Assembly (NCBI RefSeq): GCF_000327385.1 | Contig: NW_008708458.1 | Location: 3,244,192 to 3,308,191 of the forward strand | Origin: Lottia gigantea | Taxonomy: Eukaryota; Mollusca; Gastropoda; Lottiidae | Reading direction: 5' to 3' | Length of the DNA: 64,000 nucleotides | Shown: positions 31,431-43,879 of the stretch, one piece after another | How positions within the stretch are numbered: the first letter of the stretch is position 1 | Layout: each line of letters starts with the position of its first letter | The notes under the pieces: generated by a model | Databases searched by the model: none | What the model was told of the DNA's origin: nothing | What the model saw: only the letters and a program-made list of their open reading frames with translations | Program-made: the position numbers and the translations under genes

Positions 31431-32850
31431 TATATTGCTACAACATATAATTTTAAGACAAAATACAATATACAAATCACCAACAAAATCAAATGTTATG
31501 ACAATTTATTCTTGACTGTCCGTTTACTTTGCACGCTATAACATATATTTGTATATTTCACTTAGGCTACGAATACAATCATAAGTATGATCTTGTAATA
31601 AAGAGGGGGGCGGGGGGTATTATAATTGAATCCTGTCTCCTAATGATCAATAATATAATGATTTGTATTAATATTGAGAAGTAAATATTGGTTTTTACAT
31701 TACTGTCAATAGACGAAGTAATATTGTTTTGTGTCTGAACTTAATTTGGTTGTAACTTCTTCAGACTATATTTCAATTTTCAGATTTAATTCTGACACTT
31801 AATTGAACTAATTATTTAAAAACTAAATCTAATGTACCGACGCAAATATTAACTTCAACATTATCTAAAAAAATTGTGCCTGTGTCAAGATTTATGAATG
31901 TTTTCCAATAAAATTTTATTTTCATTTTCTTTCTTTTTATGTGCTATCTAGCCGTGGAATGGATTGATGTGTCTGGAGAGACACAGACAATTGGGTAGAC
32001 ATGGGAGGACTTGGGCTTGGGTGGTTGCATCTTTACAATGTCAAACTATTACGAACTTCGTCTTTTTACCTTGACAGCAATAACCACTATTCTTGTATCG
32101 CGGAAGATTGTAAATGTAGCAATTTGATTGGATTGTACGTTATCGAATACAGCCAATGATAGATCGCGACAGAAAGTCTGTAAATAATGACTACAGTATT
32201 TCTCTGAAGGGCGCTGATTAGATCGTGTACAATTCAATCGAATCGCTGAATATTGTGATATAAGCAAGTTGTCTACAGCAGTCAAAGTATAAGATGAAGT
32301 TCGTAATAGCTGGTATTGAGTGGACTCAATTATTGTTAACTACAAACCAGGAATTTCTATTTCTATAGATGTCTTTTATATGTATGACATTGTCTCAAAA
32401 GAGACGACTCGTCTTTTTAACTTTGGATTTGAAGGCTCAAATTTCGACTACTGAATACTGATTGGATTAGCTGAAGAAATTGCCGTTTCTCAAACTAAAC
32501 TAATTTCAATTAACCATAGGCCATATTGTAGACCAAACAGCCCAATTCTAAGACACGAATCATTAGCACAAGAATCGGGCGCCTAGCACAAGAGTCAAGC
32601 GCCTAGCACAAGATTATAAGATTTCTTAATTGATTAAAAGCCATTATATAATTATACTGATTTTTAATACAAATAAAACAATAACAAATTATAAGTATAG
32701 GCTAGTTATAACAATATAAGCTATATATTTTATACATTTAGCCTGATGTATATATTATAGCATCTGGAAGTATGATAAAGAAAGATAAAATAAGAGACAT
32801 GCATAGCCTACATGTTTGAGTGTCCACTTATAGTGTCACACCTCACATCA
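31431..32850. other. Spacer between dehydrogenase B and UROS
   Basis: No exon is seen. It contains a G-run (31603-31616), the inverted-repeat element at 32048-32311 and a TTAA-type MITE remnant at 32345-32505 (ATGTCTTTTATATGTATG, GGATTTGAAGGCTCAAATTT). A short tandem of CGCCTAGCACAAGA-type words lies at about 32565-32610. Confidence 0.5.
32048..32311. mobile_element. Inverted-repeat MITE between dehydrogenase B and UROS
   Basis: The left end TTACGAACTTCGTCTTTTTA, then CCTTGACAGCA, matches the inverted right end TTACGAACTTCATCTTATAC, then TTTGACTGCTG. Weaker pairing continues inward. A partial relative (GGTATAAGATGAAG) lies at 33414-33428. Confidence 0.6.
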
Positions 32851-32851
32851 A

Positions 32852-32857
32852 TTTATT
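32852..32857 (-). terminator. Polyadenylation signal overlapping the UROS stop codon
   Basis: The gene ends TTT-TAA-TAAATTG, so AATAAA starts at the second base of the stop codon. If it is used, the 3' UTR would be only about 15-30 nt. No stronger downstream signal was found in the next 100 bases. Confidence 0.55.
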
Positions 32858-35800
32858 AAAATAAAGTTTCGTGTAAAATTTCTAATAATGCTTCTGGTTC
32901 AGGTTTTTCAGCAACACCAAATATGGTAAACCCCTGGGATTTTAACTCTTTCTCTGTAGTAGGCCCAATAGCTATAAACTGGAACAGAAAGGGAGGCAAT
33001 CAGCTTTAGATTTCATAACGAAAATGAAATGAATGGAGTCATACTGATTTGACTAATGAAGATGGGCAATGCCAAGACAGCTGCATAAGCCATTTTTTCT
33101 TAAGTTTCCAACTAATGTGCACAGTCTGTAGCACAAGGGACATCAGTTTGTTGTCCAGTCAAAGCTACTAAGAGTCATCTCCTTTTACCTGCATCACTGA
33201 CAAGGGGGGCTGGCTTAAACAATTTCTCAATTTTGGCCTTTGCTGGAATCAAACCTCTTTCTTGTTTCTTGAATGCAGAGACTTGATTAGAAATACAGCC
33301 AATCGGAGCCCTCATCAAAAAGACTGTAAACATAATGGTTAAGGCCTCTGATTGATTGTTTTGCTACCAATCAAATCGCTGTCTGTGACACAAGAAAGGT
33401 GGCTATTGAAGTTAAGGTATAAGATGAAGCGTGTGAAGATGTGAACCACCCTGTTTATTGTTAGAATAGATATTTCCCTACCTTACTCTGATGGGTATAT
33501 AATAGTTTATTTTGAAAGACAGACTGGGTATATTTCACACCTGAAGGACTAAAATACACAATATATTCTGGACAACCCTGCAATTAGAAAACATATCAAT
33601 ACTGTAAAAATGTCAACCCGTAAAGATCATTCAAAATCATTCTTGGGATATCTATTGACTGTGCGTCTATTTTGCAAGTAATTTCTTATACTTTTGAAAT
33701 GTAAATGTTAGACTATCTTTATGTTTCACAAGATGGAATGATTTGTCAGTTTTCACAAAACAAAACAAAACTAAGATAAATCATTTAAGTATGGATCCAA
33801 TTTTTTAGTCCATGGTGTTTCAGAAATCAATGTCATTGTTTAGAATTTGAATTGACCCAATGAAATCTCACTAAATCGACAAGCCACTTCCTATTTTACA
33901 AAATATATTACAACCAAAATTTAATGTCTAATTTCTAACATTTACATTTTCTCCAGGAATATAATTTGAAAAAAAACCGACAAGCTTGAAAGAATATTTG
34001 CCTTGCTAGGACAAATAAGAACCAATTAAACTGACCTGTTTTTGAACAGCTTCTTCCACAAGTTGATCTATGTTTTGATTTTTTACTGTTTCATAGACAA
34101 TTATCTCCTCATATTGTATACCTACAGAAATAAATAACAGACAATACAGATATACATAACAAACAATACAGATATACATAACAAACAATACAGATATACA
34201 TAACAAACAATACAGATAAACATAACAAACAATATAGATATACATAACAAACAATACAGATATACATAACAAACAATATAGATATACATAACAAACAATA
34301 CAGATATACATAACAAACAATGCAGATATACATAACAAACAATATAGATATACATAACAAACAACACAGATATGCATAACAAACAATATAGATATACATA
34401 ACAAACAATAAAGATATACATAACAATCAATACAGATATACATAACAAACAAAACAGATATACATAACAAACAATGCATGTATACATAACAAACAACACA
34501 TGCATAACAAACAACACAGATATACATAACAAACAATAGAGATATACATAACAAACAATACATATATACATAACAAACAATACATATATACATAACAAAC
34601 AATTCAGATATACATAACAAACACTATAGATATACATAACAAACAATACAGATATACATAACAAACAATAAAGATATACATAACAAACAATAGAGATATA
34701 CACAACAAACAATAGAGATATACATAACAAACAAGAGATATACATAACAAAACATACAGATATACATAACAAACAATATAGATATACATAACAAACAAGA
34801 GATATACATAACAAACAAGAGATATACATAACAAACAATACAGATATACATAAACAATACAGAAATACATAACATACAATACAGGTATACATAACAAACA
34901 ATACAGGTATACATAACAAACAATATAGATATACATAACAAACAATATAGATATACATAACAAACACTATAGATATACATAACAAACAATGCATATATAC
35001 ATAACAAACAATGCATATATACATAACAAACAATGCATATATACATAACAAACAATGCATATATACATAACAAACAATGCATATATACATAACAAAACAT
35101 ACAGATATACATAACAAACAATATAGATATATATAACAAACAATAGAGATATACATAACAAACAATAAAGATATACATAACAAACAATAAAGATATACAT
35201 AACAAACAAGAGATATACATAACAAACAATACAGATATACATAACAAACAAGAGATATACATAACAAACAATACAGATATACATAACAAACAATACAGAT
35301 ATACATAACAAACAATACAGATATAGAAATGCTGAAACATATATGACACATATTGCTATCTATGCAGCATTATAAAACCTGTAGTTTTAGTGATATTGCA
35401 CGAACCACAGATGTTTGACTGAAGATGGGAATGGTGCAAATTGATCAGTGTCCCTGATACATATAAAGATTTAGATGACCTGTCTACAATCTCTTCAAAG
35501 TATTTATATAGTGGATTTTAAATTAAGAAGGAAATATAACGAACCATGTTGTTGAAGAGTTGTACTAATTGTATCTCTACGAATATTGGCACAGGGATAT
35601 AAAACAGGTTGACTAGTTCCTTTTAGATCTGAAATAAAATATATGAATCACTTTTATAATCCATCTGATTTGTCTGTTTTTTTTTTAATTTATATAAGGC
35701 ATTGAATGGCACCATCCAAATTTTAAGCAGATGTTTGCAGTTCTTGTTATAGTGCTTGACATCATACATTGTTAAGTATCTCTATAATTACAGAAGCTCA

Positions 35801-38132
35801 GGACAATAAACCGAGGCCCTGTTTAATACAGGCTGTGGATGTTATAGATTCCTGGACAGTTGGAAATGAAAAAAAAGGGCAGGCTAATGCCGCTGTCCTG
35901 GCAAAATTTCTCTCATTGTACCCTGAATGGCGTTGCCATGGTGCAGAAAAGTATGACATAAAACTAAATTTCTACCTGCAACTATAATTTTCAGCAGTTC
36001 TTCAGCATTACCAGAGTCTTCTCCCTTACATTTTAAACCTAACTTACTTGCTACAATTAGACAGAATATCAGTTCAAACACATCAATCTTCAAATTTTAT
36101 CATGACGAGAGGGTATAATAAATTTGAGTAAAAACTAAAGGCCCATTGCTTTCCCTTGAAAATGGGCCTTTAGTTGAGCATAAGATATGTTTTGGGGCAC
36201 TGGGCCTGGTCATATTTGGCTGTGAGAATTCTCAACACTTAGGATTTTAAGCAGATCTCAATATATACTAGATTAGATTAATATTTTGTACACTCCAGAA
36301 ATAAGTTAGATTAATAATAGATCAAGAAAAATCTGATTGTTACCTGCTTCTCCTGTAGTTTTACCAACTACATAACAACTAATATGACTAATATCACACA
36401 GTTTGGAACCTTTGGAACAGAAATAACAGATTTAGAAAAACAAGTACAATATCAGTGGTAGAGCCAGGTTTACAACTGAGGGGGGTGGGCGAGATATCTG
36501 AAATTGCTCGATTCTCTTACCTAGTTATGAGATTTTTGCAGGAAAAACTTGCTTTCGGGGCTGCGGCTCCCCCTCTGCCCCCCCCCTTTGGCTCCCCCAC
36601 TGTATGATATATTCCAACATATAACATGTTCCCACTTTTTTAATGCTCTTTATTCTTCATATCACAAACACAAGACAATATTATGGAATAAGCACACTTC
36701 TTTAATAAAATATTAAACACAGCTTCAACATGAATTACACCTGTTGTCATCAGATTGTTTATACTTACAAATTTTGGAAGTCTACAGACATGATGTGCTC
36801 TTGATTTCATTTTGATTAACCTGGATGTTCTGTTTTATTTTTTTTTGTGAGTGACGCACACTCATGATTCATCTGACACAATTGTTATGCATCCCATGTT
36901 CTGGAGCATTAAATATTTAACCAATCAATAAATTATTTCCCTACAGAAAAATTCTGATGCCTGTGCCTGTGTTTCTGAGAGTCTGCCCAATGTCGGCTCT
37001 CAACCCTTATACCGACAAAATGCATGGAATTTGATAAATTGATAAACATTTATCTGTATTAAGATTTGAACGTCATTTAGATGCAGAGAGTACACTTCTT
37101 AATTCTGCTTTCCTCTGATGCTGACACGTGTAAATTGTGTTGAAAGGTTATGTTCTTTGTTTTTAAGGAAGTGTTTCTGTGGCTGTCCACTTTTAATAAT
37201 GTTTTGATACTTACAGTTATTGAGGGCAAAAGAAACAGCCTCGACACCTCTTGTACTAGTTAATATTAAAGCAGAATATTTCTGTAAGTTTTCTAAATAC
37301 TGTGATAGAAGGTCTGTATTGATAAAATTAAAACTCAGCACCGGTAGACTAACTACAATAAACCCTGCATCAGACAGAATCTGGAATAGATACGTCAGCC
37401 TGCTATGATAATTTTCTAACTCATTTTTTGGTCATTGACTTTGGTAAATTTTGTAGCATTTACATTGTGCTATGCATAATGATTTGTATTAAAAAAAGTT
37501 TAGCAATATCATATCAGTCTGACAAAACTGAATAACAGATAAACAATGTTAGATCTGTGGACTCGCTGAAGTAGATGCCAAGCTGACATACCCAAATACC
37601 AAAAAAACATTATTAGCAATAAGGTCTCTCCGAAGGGGATGCTGAGTTTACAAACCTAAATGAGCAATATAAGATCTGTGGAATCACCAAAAAGGGAGAA
37701 TGAGATGACTAAATCAAGAAGCAAGCTCTACTAGAACAATAGCAACAGCTCAGATCGTTCTCAGATCCATCATCACCTGGTAAGCAAAAAGAATAGTAGG
37801 AAAAATGTTGCTCTTAGATATTGTATTGTTATTGAACTGAGGTCACTCTACAAAAAGTTAAAAAAAATATCATAATCTTACTTCATTGAAATAAAAAGGA
37901 CATAAGTGTAACCAAAAACTTTCAAACTTCATTAAAGTCCTTGACATTATATAGAAGATTTTAGTCTGTTGAACACTGTATGTGTCTCTTCTGGGAAAAA
38001 CCTTCCCAGACTTACCTTTACAAATTTGTCTTCTCCTTCATCTTTGGGTGCTTTAAACAAGAAGACTAGTTTCTTGTTGACATCTCTTACAGAACCAGTG
38101 TTTTCAAATTTACCTCCACTGTCCATACTCAT
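32856..38132 (-). CDS. UROS: Uroporphyrinogen-III synthase, complete, 8 exons
   Basis: The enzyme cyclises hydroxymethylbilane to uroporphyrinogen III, the fourth step of haem synthesis, in the cytosol. Exons in order: 38132-38016, 37380-37215, 36409-36344, 36050-35976, 35628-35545, 34121-34036, 33577-33482, 32978-32856. All have GT/AG borders and matching phases; 271 codons give 270 aa (human 265). Family blocks in order: LVFLFKAPKDEGED, SLPVLSF, LTSTRGVEA, CYVVGKTTGEA, GEDSGNAEELL, VLYPCANIRRD, IIVYETV, VYFSPSGVKYT and FIAIGPTTEKEL. The N terminus is about 20 residues longer than human, and a second Met at codon 3 is an alternative start. AATAAA overlaps the stop codon. Intron 5 is filled by a 22-bp satellite. 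No disruption is seen. Confidence 0.95.
33024..33215 (-). mobile_element. Degraded SINE copy in UROS intron 7
   Basis: It contains AATGAAATGAATGGAGT (the inverted 3' tail), TAATGAAGATGGGCAATGCC, TGTGCACAGTCTGTAGCACA and GCATCACTGACAAGG. These are the markers of the SINE core and tail, with internal deletions. It lies just upstream in genomic order of the 33577-33482 exon. Confidence 0.65.
34131..35328. repeat. 22-bp satellite, about 54 units, in UROS intron 5
   Basis: Head-to-tail units of ACAAACAATACAGATATACA plus TA, with common variants (ATAGAGATAT, ATGCATATAT, ATATAGATAT) and some short units lacking AATA. The array fills almost the whole intron between exons 35628-35545 and 34121-34036, starting about 10 bp from the exon 6 acceptor. 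Because 22 is not a multiple of three and units lack minus-strand stops, all three minus frames stay open for hundreds of codons; these frames are not genes. Confidence 0.95.
35799..35970 (+). mobile_element. SINE fragment abutting a UROS donor site
   Basis: It carries AGGACAATAAACCGAGGCCC, then the core and tail through AATGCCGCTGTCCTGGCAAA and GGTGCAGAAAAGTATGACAT. It lies antisense to UROS and ends about 5 bp from the donor of exon 4 (35976). Confidence 0.75.
36453..36602. mobile_element. hAT-like MITE with imperfect 8-bp duplication in UROS intron 3-side sequence
   Basis: The ends CAGTGGTAGAGCCAGG and, inverted, CAGTGGGGGAGCCAAAGG are hAT-type termini. Flanks TACAATAT (36445-36452) and TATGATAT (36603-36610) match at six of eight positions, consistent with an aged 8-bp duplication. 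The element is 150 bp, GC-rich at the ends, without coding content. It lies in the intron between the 37215 and 36409 exon borders. Confidence 0.7.
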
Positions 38133-39120
38133 CTTAATATAGTTTACATTCTCTATACTTTATAGCCTTATCATTTTATCAATGTATGCTGGAAAACAGA
38201 TTTATAGGTCTACAGTTGATGTAAGCGAAATTCTATTTTAAAATATTAACCTTACATAAGTGAAAACTGCATTAAAGCATTAAAGCCTTAAACCCTCTGC
38301 TTGTGCTTTCTGTTCAACCACCCTAACCTCTAAAATAAGCAAATGAAAGTATGAGGATTCAAATCAATGTTATTTTTAAAATATTAAGTTTCTCAACAGC
38401 AGATGAAACAAATTTCAACCTTTTGTATTCAACATGAGAATAATTAAATGATGATATCAATTTAACGAATTTATTTCTGATAATTTCATGATAGCTTTAA
38501 TATGCCAAAATTAGCTGTGGTCTGAATTCTTTTGAGTACTATTTGATCGAGACTACGTAAGGCATTGACAAAATAAAAGTAAAATAGTTTTTTAAATTTT
38601 CAATAATCTTTTCAAATGAAATTTATTCCAAAGCTGTCATCTACACTATTAATGACATTGCCGGCTTGAATTTTGAGTTCTATCAATTGTCAATAACACA
38701 GAAAAGCGATAAATACTGTACCACGTCGAACAACTTTTATCAACTCGCGACAAACTCTACATTCTCAAAGTTATTTCCCTTAGATAAATTGATCATGGAA
38801 TCATTCGCCATCCTCGTTTACCTAAAGCTAAAGCTGAATCAAGCATAAGTTTCGCGTCAGACTGTTTGTTTTAGAGTCTGCTCACATATTGGTACAAGCT
38901 AAAAATTGAGCGCGTTTTGAAGAACAAGGACAATAACTCATATTAAATATCTATAGACTTGTTTTCAATAATAACCAATTTCACCAAGTTTCGTCAACAT
39001 CCGTCAAGGATTGTATCTTCTAGAGTGTTTACAAGCTAAAAATTGACTGCGTTTTGACATAACTTGTGTGACCTTTTGTAATCACGGATATACTCTAAAT
39101 CAGACAAATCGAAAAAAAAA
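38133..39120. other. UROS upstream region and inverted-repeat remnants
   Basis: Positions 38133-38880 should contain the UROS promoter and 5' UTR; no clear TATA or CpG-rich core is seen. Positions 38895-39020 hold ACAAGCTAAAAATTG-x-GCGTTTTG twice, and ATCTTCTAGAGTGTTTACAAG, which returns inverted at 39288-39310. These are decayed inverted repeats of an unidentified element. Confidence 0.4.
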
Positions 39121-42100
39121 ATAATGAGTTAATGCCCTTGTCCTTAAAAATGCGGTGTCGATTTGTTTTTTGTTTATACAAAACTTGGTGAAATTGTTTA
39201 TTTATTACCCAATGATGATCCTATTAAAAAAAATCTAAAAATATTATATATGAATTAGGCCCATTGCGTTCAAATTTTTGCTTGTAAACACTCTAGAAGG
39301 CATGATTCTCGACAGATTGTAAAGAAACTTGGTGGAATTGTTTATAATTACTCATGTTTGGAGTATGGACCCTATTAAAAAGTAATATTCCATATGATCT
39401 TCTTCATAAATATGCATTCAATTTTATTTCGACTGGATTAGACGAAACTTTGTGAAATTCTTTATTATCACCTAAGGATGAACGTATCAAAAATACAAAA
39501 AGATAAAGGCTGTGAAAAAGTTCTTGTAGTATGATCATTTCTCTCGGAATTTACTGGTAGCTCTTGTCAACCTCCCAGACGACTTGGCCGCCATTACAAT
39601 GGTGGGCGTATATAACGATAGCCATCGCTATTTTATTATTTCTTATGAGAAATTTATAGTAGCTAATAAGGCAATTCTTTGAGGAATCCTCCGGGTCAAA
39701 CATAGACTTGGTCACGATAAGCAAGTGTAGATTAAGGAATGGTATATACGATACGCTGTTCAATTTCCAAAGAGAATTGTTTTAATATGTAAATGGTCGC
39801 TATCGACTTGTTTCGTGGTTTCATGTTTCGTGTGTCAAGTCTTGGGAACTTGAACAGATGAAGATAATTGCCAACTGTAACCAAATTATGACCAAGTTCG
39901 CAAACTTTACTTATTCTAGTTAATATGTTATATAGGCTACAATGAGATAACCATTTTTGGTCCACTTTTACGGTTATTGTACCATTAAAGCCAAAGTTGT
40001 TATGTGTGTTTGGTGATGCACCGAATTCCGTCTATAACCTTGACACCCCTAGATACTTTTCCTGTTTGAAAGTCCTACGACACCTGTCGGTCAATACGCT
40101 TTATGTATGATCTCTTTCCTTTTTGCGAAAATGCACAATTATTTCTCCTACTTTTTATGGAATGTGAATAAAGTCATTTGTCTTCTGTAAATCAGAGTTA
40201 AGTTCACAAGGCAGACGAGAAATCATAGCTATGTGGCTTTCTGTCGAGGGCTCTTATTGGAAGTATCCGCTAGCGTACAAACCAATCAAATCGTCGCATT
40301 TTTGAATAACAACAGGATAGTGCCTAGGCCTTATTGTATCAAGGTATTAGACGGAGTGCTAAAAAGCTGGCATCTAAGAACAGATTGATTTGATGGGTTG
40401 ATATGGACTCTTATGTCCATATGTATGTAACTTATCTTCAGAAGTACTAGAAATATACGAAATGATAAAATTCTTTCAAAGATACCTCAAAGTAGGAATT
40501 TCTTTTCCTATTTCATAGATGTCTTTTCTATATATGTCAGAGTCTCTTCAGATTCGGACATTTCTGGACAAAAATGTATATAGGCTGAAATTTCGACGGT
40601 TCGATGTAAAAACTATTTTACGGATTAGCTTAGATAAAAATGTCCGTTTTCTTAGACTTCAGTACAATAATGAGTTAATGCCCTTGTCCTTAAAAATGCG
40701 GTGTCGATTTGTTTTTTGTTTATACAAAACTTGGTGAAATTGTTTATTTATTACCCAATGATGATCCTATTAAAAAAAATCTAAAAATATTATATATGAA
40801 TTAGGCCCATTGCGTTCAAATTTTTGCTTGTAAACACTCTAGAAGGCATGATTCTCGACAGATTGTAAAGAAACTTGGTGGAATTGTTTATAATTACTCA
40901 TGTTTGGAGTATGGACCCTATTAAAAAGTAATATTCCATATGATCTTCTTCATAAATATGCATTCAATTTTATTTCGACTGGATTAGACGAAACTTTGTG
41001 AAATTCTTTATTATCACCTAAGGATGAACGTATCAAAAATACAAAAAGATAAAGGCTGTGAATAAAGTTCTTGTAGTATGATCATTTCTCTCGGAATTTA
41101 CTGGTAGCTCTTGTCAACCTCCCAGACGACTTGGCCGCCATTACAATGGTGGGCGTATATAACGATAGCCATCGCTATTTTATTATTTCTTATGAGAAAT
41201 TTATAGTAGCTAATAAGGCAATTCTTTGAGGAATCCTCCGGGTCAAACATAGACTTGGTCACGATAAGGAAGTGTAGATTAAGGAATGGTATATACGATA
41301 CGCTGTTCAATTTCCAAAGAGAATTGTTTTAATATGTAAATGGTCGCTATCGACTTGTTTCGTGGTTTCATGTTTCGTGTGTCAAGTCTTGGGAACTTGA
41401 ACAGATGAAGATAATTGCCAACTGTAACCAAATTATGACCAAGTTCGCAAACTTTACTTATTCTAGTTAATATGTTATATATAGGCTACAATGAGATAAC
41501 CATTTTTGGTCCACTTTTACGGTTATTGTACCATTAAAGCCAAAGTTGTTATGTGTGTTTGGTGATGCACCGAATTCCGTCTATAACCTTGACACCCCTA
41601 GATACTTTTCCTGTTTGAAAGTCCTACGACACCTGTCGGTCAATACGCTTTATGTATAATCTCTTTCCTTTTTGCGAAAATGCACAATTATTTCTCCTAC
41701 TTTTTATGGAATGTGAATAAAGTCATTTGTCTTCTGTAAATCAGAGTTAAGTTCACAAGGCAGACGAGAAATCATAGCTATGTGGCTTTCTGTCGAGGGC
41801 TCTTATTGGAAGTATCCGCTAGCGTACAATCCAATCAAATCGTCGCATTTTTGAATAACAACAGGATAGTGCCTAGGCCTTATTGTATCAAGGTATTAGA
41901 CGGAGTGCTAAAAAGCTGGCATCTAAGAACAGATTGATTTGATGGGTTGATATGGACTCTTATGTCCATATGTATGTAACTTATCTTCAGAAGTACTAGA
42001 AATATACGAAATGATAAAATTCTTTCAAAGATACCTCAAAGTAGGAATTTCTTTTCCTATTTCATAGATGTCTTTTCTATATATGTCAGAGTCTCTTCAG

Positions 42101-42217
42101 ATTCGGACATTTCTGGACAAAAATGTATATAGGCTGAAATTTCGACGGTTCGATGTAAAAACTATTTTACGGATTAGCTTAGATAAAAATGTCCGTTTTC
42201 TTAGACTTCAGTACAAT
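39121..42217. repeat. Tandem duplication of about 1.55 kb
   Basis: Copy 1 is about 39121-40668 and copy 2 about 40667-42217 (offset 1546-1549). By eye only about half a dozen differences exist, for example an extra TA at 41479, AAGCAAG against AAGGAAG, and GTATGATC against GTATAATC. The unit contains no gene and ends inside a TTAA-type MITE remnant (TTCGACGGTTCGATG, CTTAGACTTCAGTACAAT). The junction has 2-3 bp of microhomology. Copy 2 runs into a poly-C tract and an assembly gap, so an assembly artefact is possible. Confidence 0.9.
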
Positions 42218-42248
42218 TGCCCCCCCCCCACAGCCCCCCCCCCCCCCC

Positions 42249-42298
42249 NNNNNNNNNNNNNNNNNNNNNNNNNNNNNNNNNNNNNNNNNNNNNNNNNN
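42249..42298. other. Assembly gap (50 N) flanked by poly-C
   Basis: Fifty N between C homopolymers (42220-42248 and 42311-42340), followed by a run of A. The true length and content are unknown. Open frames drawn through it are meaningless. Confidence 0.98.
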
Positions 42299-42308
42299 TC
42301 AGAAAAAT

Positions 42309-42344
<36 letters not shown>

Positions 42345-42350
<6 letters not shown>

Positions 42351-42939
42351 AGATAAATGGTGTATCTGTCCCTTTCAAGTATTGGTTGGAAAAGCAACTA
42401 TTTAGACGATTATATAACTTTAGGGAATTGTGCTCTGATTACCCTTTCATATATATATATGCAGAAACAAGCCGTCCGTATATATCTTTCCATGTAATGG
42501 CGCCGATGGCTGGCAGTGTAAATTTCCCAAGAGGATTAAACATACTTCTGAGCTGAGACTGTATCAAATCAATCAAAGTTAGAGATAAGAAGCTAACGAC
42601 ATAAATAAGAATTTCGCTCTGAAGCTATACGGTTGAGGCAGTGCCCTATCGAAATTTTCATGGTACGAACATTAGAAATGATTACTTAGCAGAAAGTCAT
42701 CCAGTTTGTTTATTTTCGTTTGCCAAGAAGCATAGCGGGCTATCGGGTACATAAATAATGTATACAATCTTCACATTCACTTACATGCTTACTGGATGTT
42801 CTCGTCGATCACTTAATAACGAATAACGCCCCTTTGTACTACATTTTTCCCCCACAATATGTATCATTTAGGTTCATCTCATTGGTCGCAGACTATATCC
42901 TCGACCAATCAAATCTAAAGACGAGAATGTCGACTTGAT
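42345..42939. other. Flank of the gap, no gene seen
   Basis: The sequence restarts with an AGATAAATGGTGTATCTGTCC segment resembling the right end of a TTAA-type MITE (expected after TTAGACTTCAGT), so the gap may simply interrupt that element. The remainder is unremarkable AT-rich DNA. Confidence 0.4.
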
Positions 42940-43173
42940 GATCTAATCAGTAATATTGTTCACAGTTCATCGCCGAAATTTGAGCCTTCGAATCCATGTG
43001 TGTACAGTCTTATCCATTTTTGAAAGTTTAAAAAGACGACTCGTATTTTCGTGAGACTATATATCTAAGGAATTATGCGATTTTCGTATATTTTCTAGTA
43101 TTTCTTTTTAGGACTCTTTACATATTTAAGAGGCCCAAAATCAACCCCCGAAAATGGCAAATCTGTCCCTTAA
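42940..43173 (-). mobile_element. TTAA-type MITE copy
   Basis: Inverted family order: TTCACAGTTCATCGCCGAAA, TTTGAGCC, AATCCATGTGTGT, AAAGACGACTCGTATTTT, GGAATTATGCGATTTTCGTA, CAACCCCCGAAAATGGCAAA and TCTGTCCCTTAA at the end. The internal region is well preserved. Confidence 0.7.
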
Positions 43174-43879
43174 TGTATATTTATAAAAGGAAAAGAAAGC
43201 CTGTAAATAATTGTATTGGTATTTTATACTTGTAAGATGTAGAAGATATATTGTGAGTATATAATATGTCTATGATGAGATAAATTGAACAGGAAAGCGT
43301 GAAACTCTCAATTACAGTGGTTCTATGATTCATTTAACACCCTACAAAAAAGATCCAATCACAGATTATAAAAAATGTTTTAGCACATTTAGACCAAGAG
43401 TAAAATGATTCAAAGGTTAAACAATTATCGTGGGCGAAGACTGTTCTGGTATGGGAAGGATCTCAAATTCTAACCCTTATATTACGATAGGTTGGTTTCC
43501 CAAAGGTTTTATAAATTCAGCCCCCTCCATGTTTCATGCCCCCATATTATATCATTTTTGTTGAAATAGTGCATATTACTTAGACATCTTAAAGATGGGT
43601 TTCCTTATTTTTTAGTATCAAATTAAGCAAACTTTTTTCATTAATTGATATAGTCTGGATAAAAAAAAGACTTTTTGACCTCTTTTGATAGGTCACTCAT
43701 TGGAATTCTGGTATTTCTCTTCTAATTCAGCTAATTATGAATTAATTATGGACATGTAAGACAAAGTGGTATTTTTCCAAGTCATTAGAATACCCCTACT
43801 TTCTATTCATATTAGTATTAGAATTTTCATAAATGAAAATAAGGGAACCCATCTTTAATGATTTTGTTCAACAAAATGT
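43174..43879. other. Intergenic, no gene seen
   Basis: AT-rich sequence without recognised repeats. A reverse-complement ATTAAA at about 43852-43858 lies 22-28 nt beyond the stop of the putative terminal exon below. Confidence 0.4.

Noticed and set aside
34131-35328. CRISPR-like array
   Set aside because: Units are contiguous with no spacers, inside an intron of an animal gene.
34122-35351. Open frame of 409 codons (and several overlapping long frames) on the minus strand
   Set aside because: They lie entirely within the 22-bp satellite of UROS intron 5. The repeated Cys/Tyr/Val/Leu peptide and three parallel open frames are explained by a stop-free 22-bp unit.
42068-42556. Proline-rich frame crossing the gap
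   Set aside because: It is produced by poly-C next to 50 unknown bases and begins in a MITE remnant.
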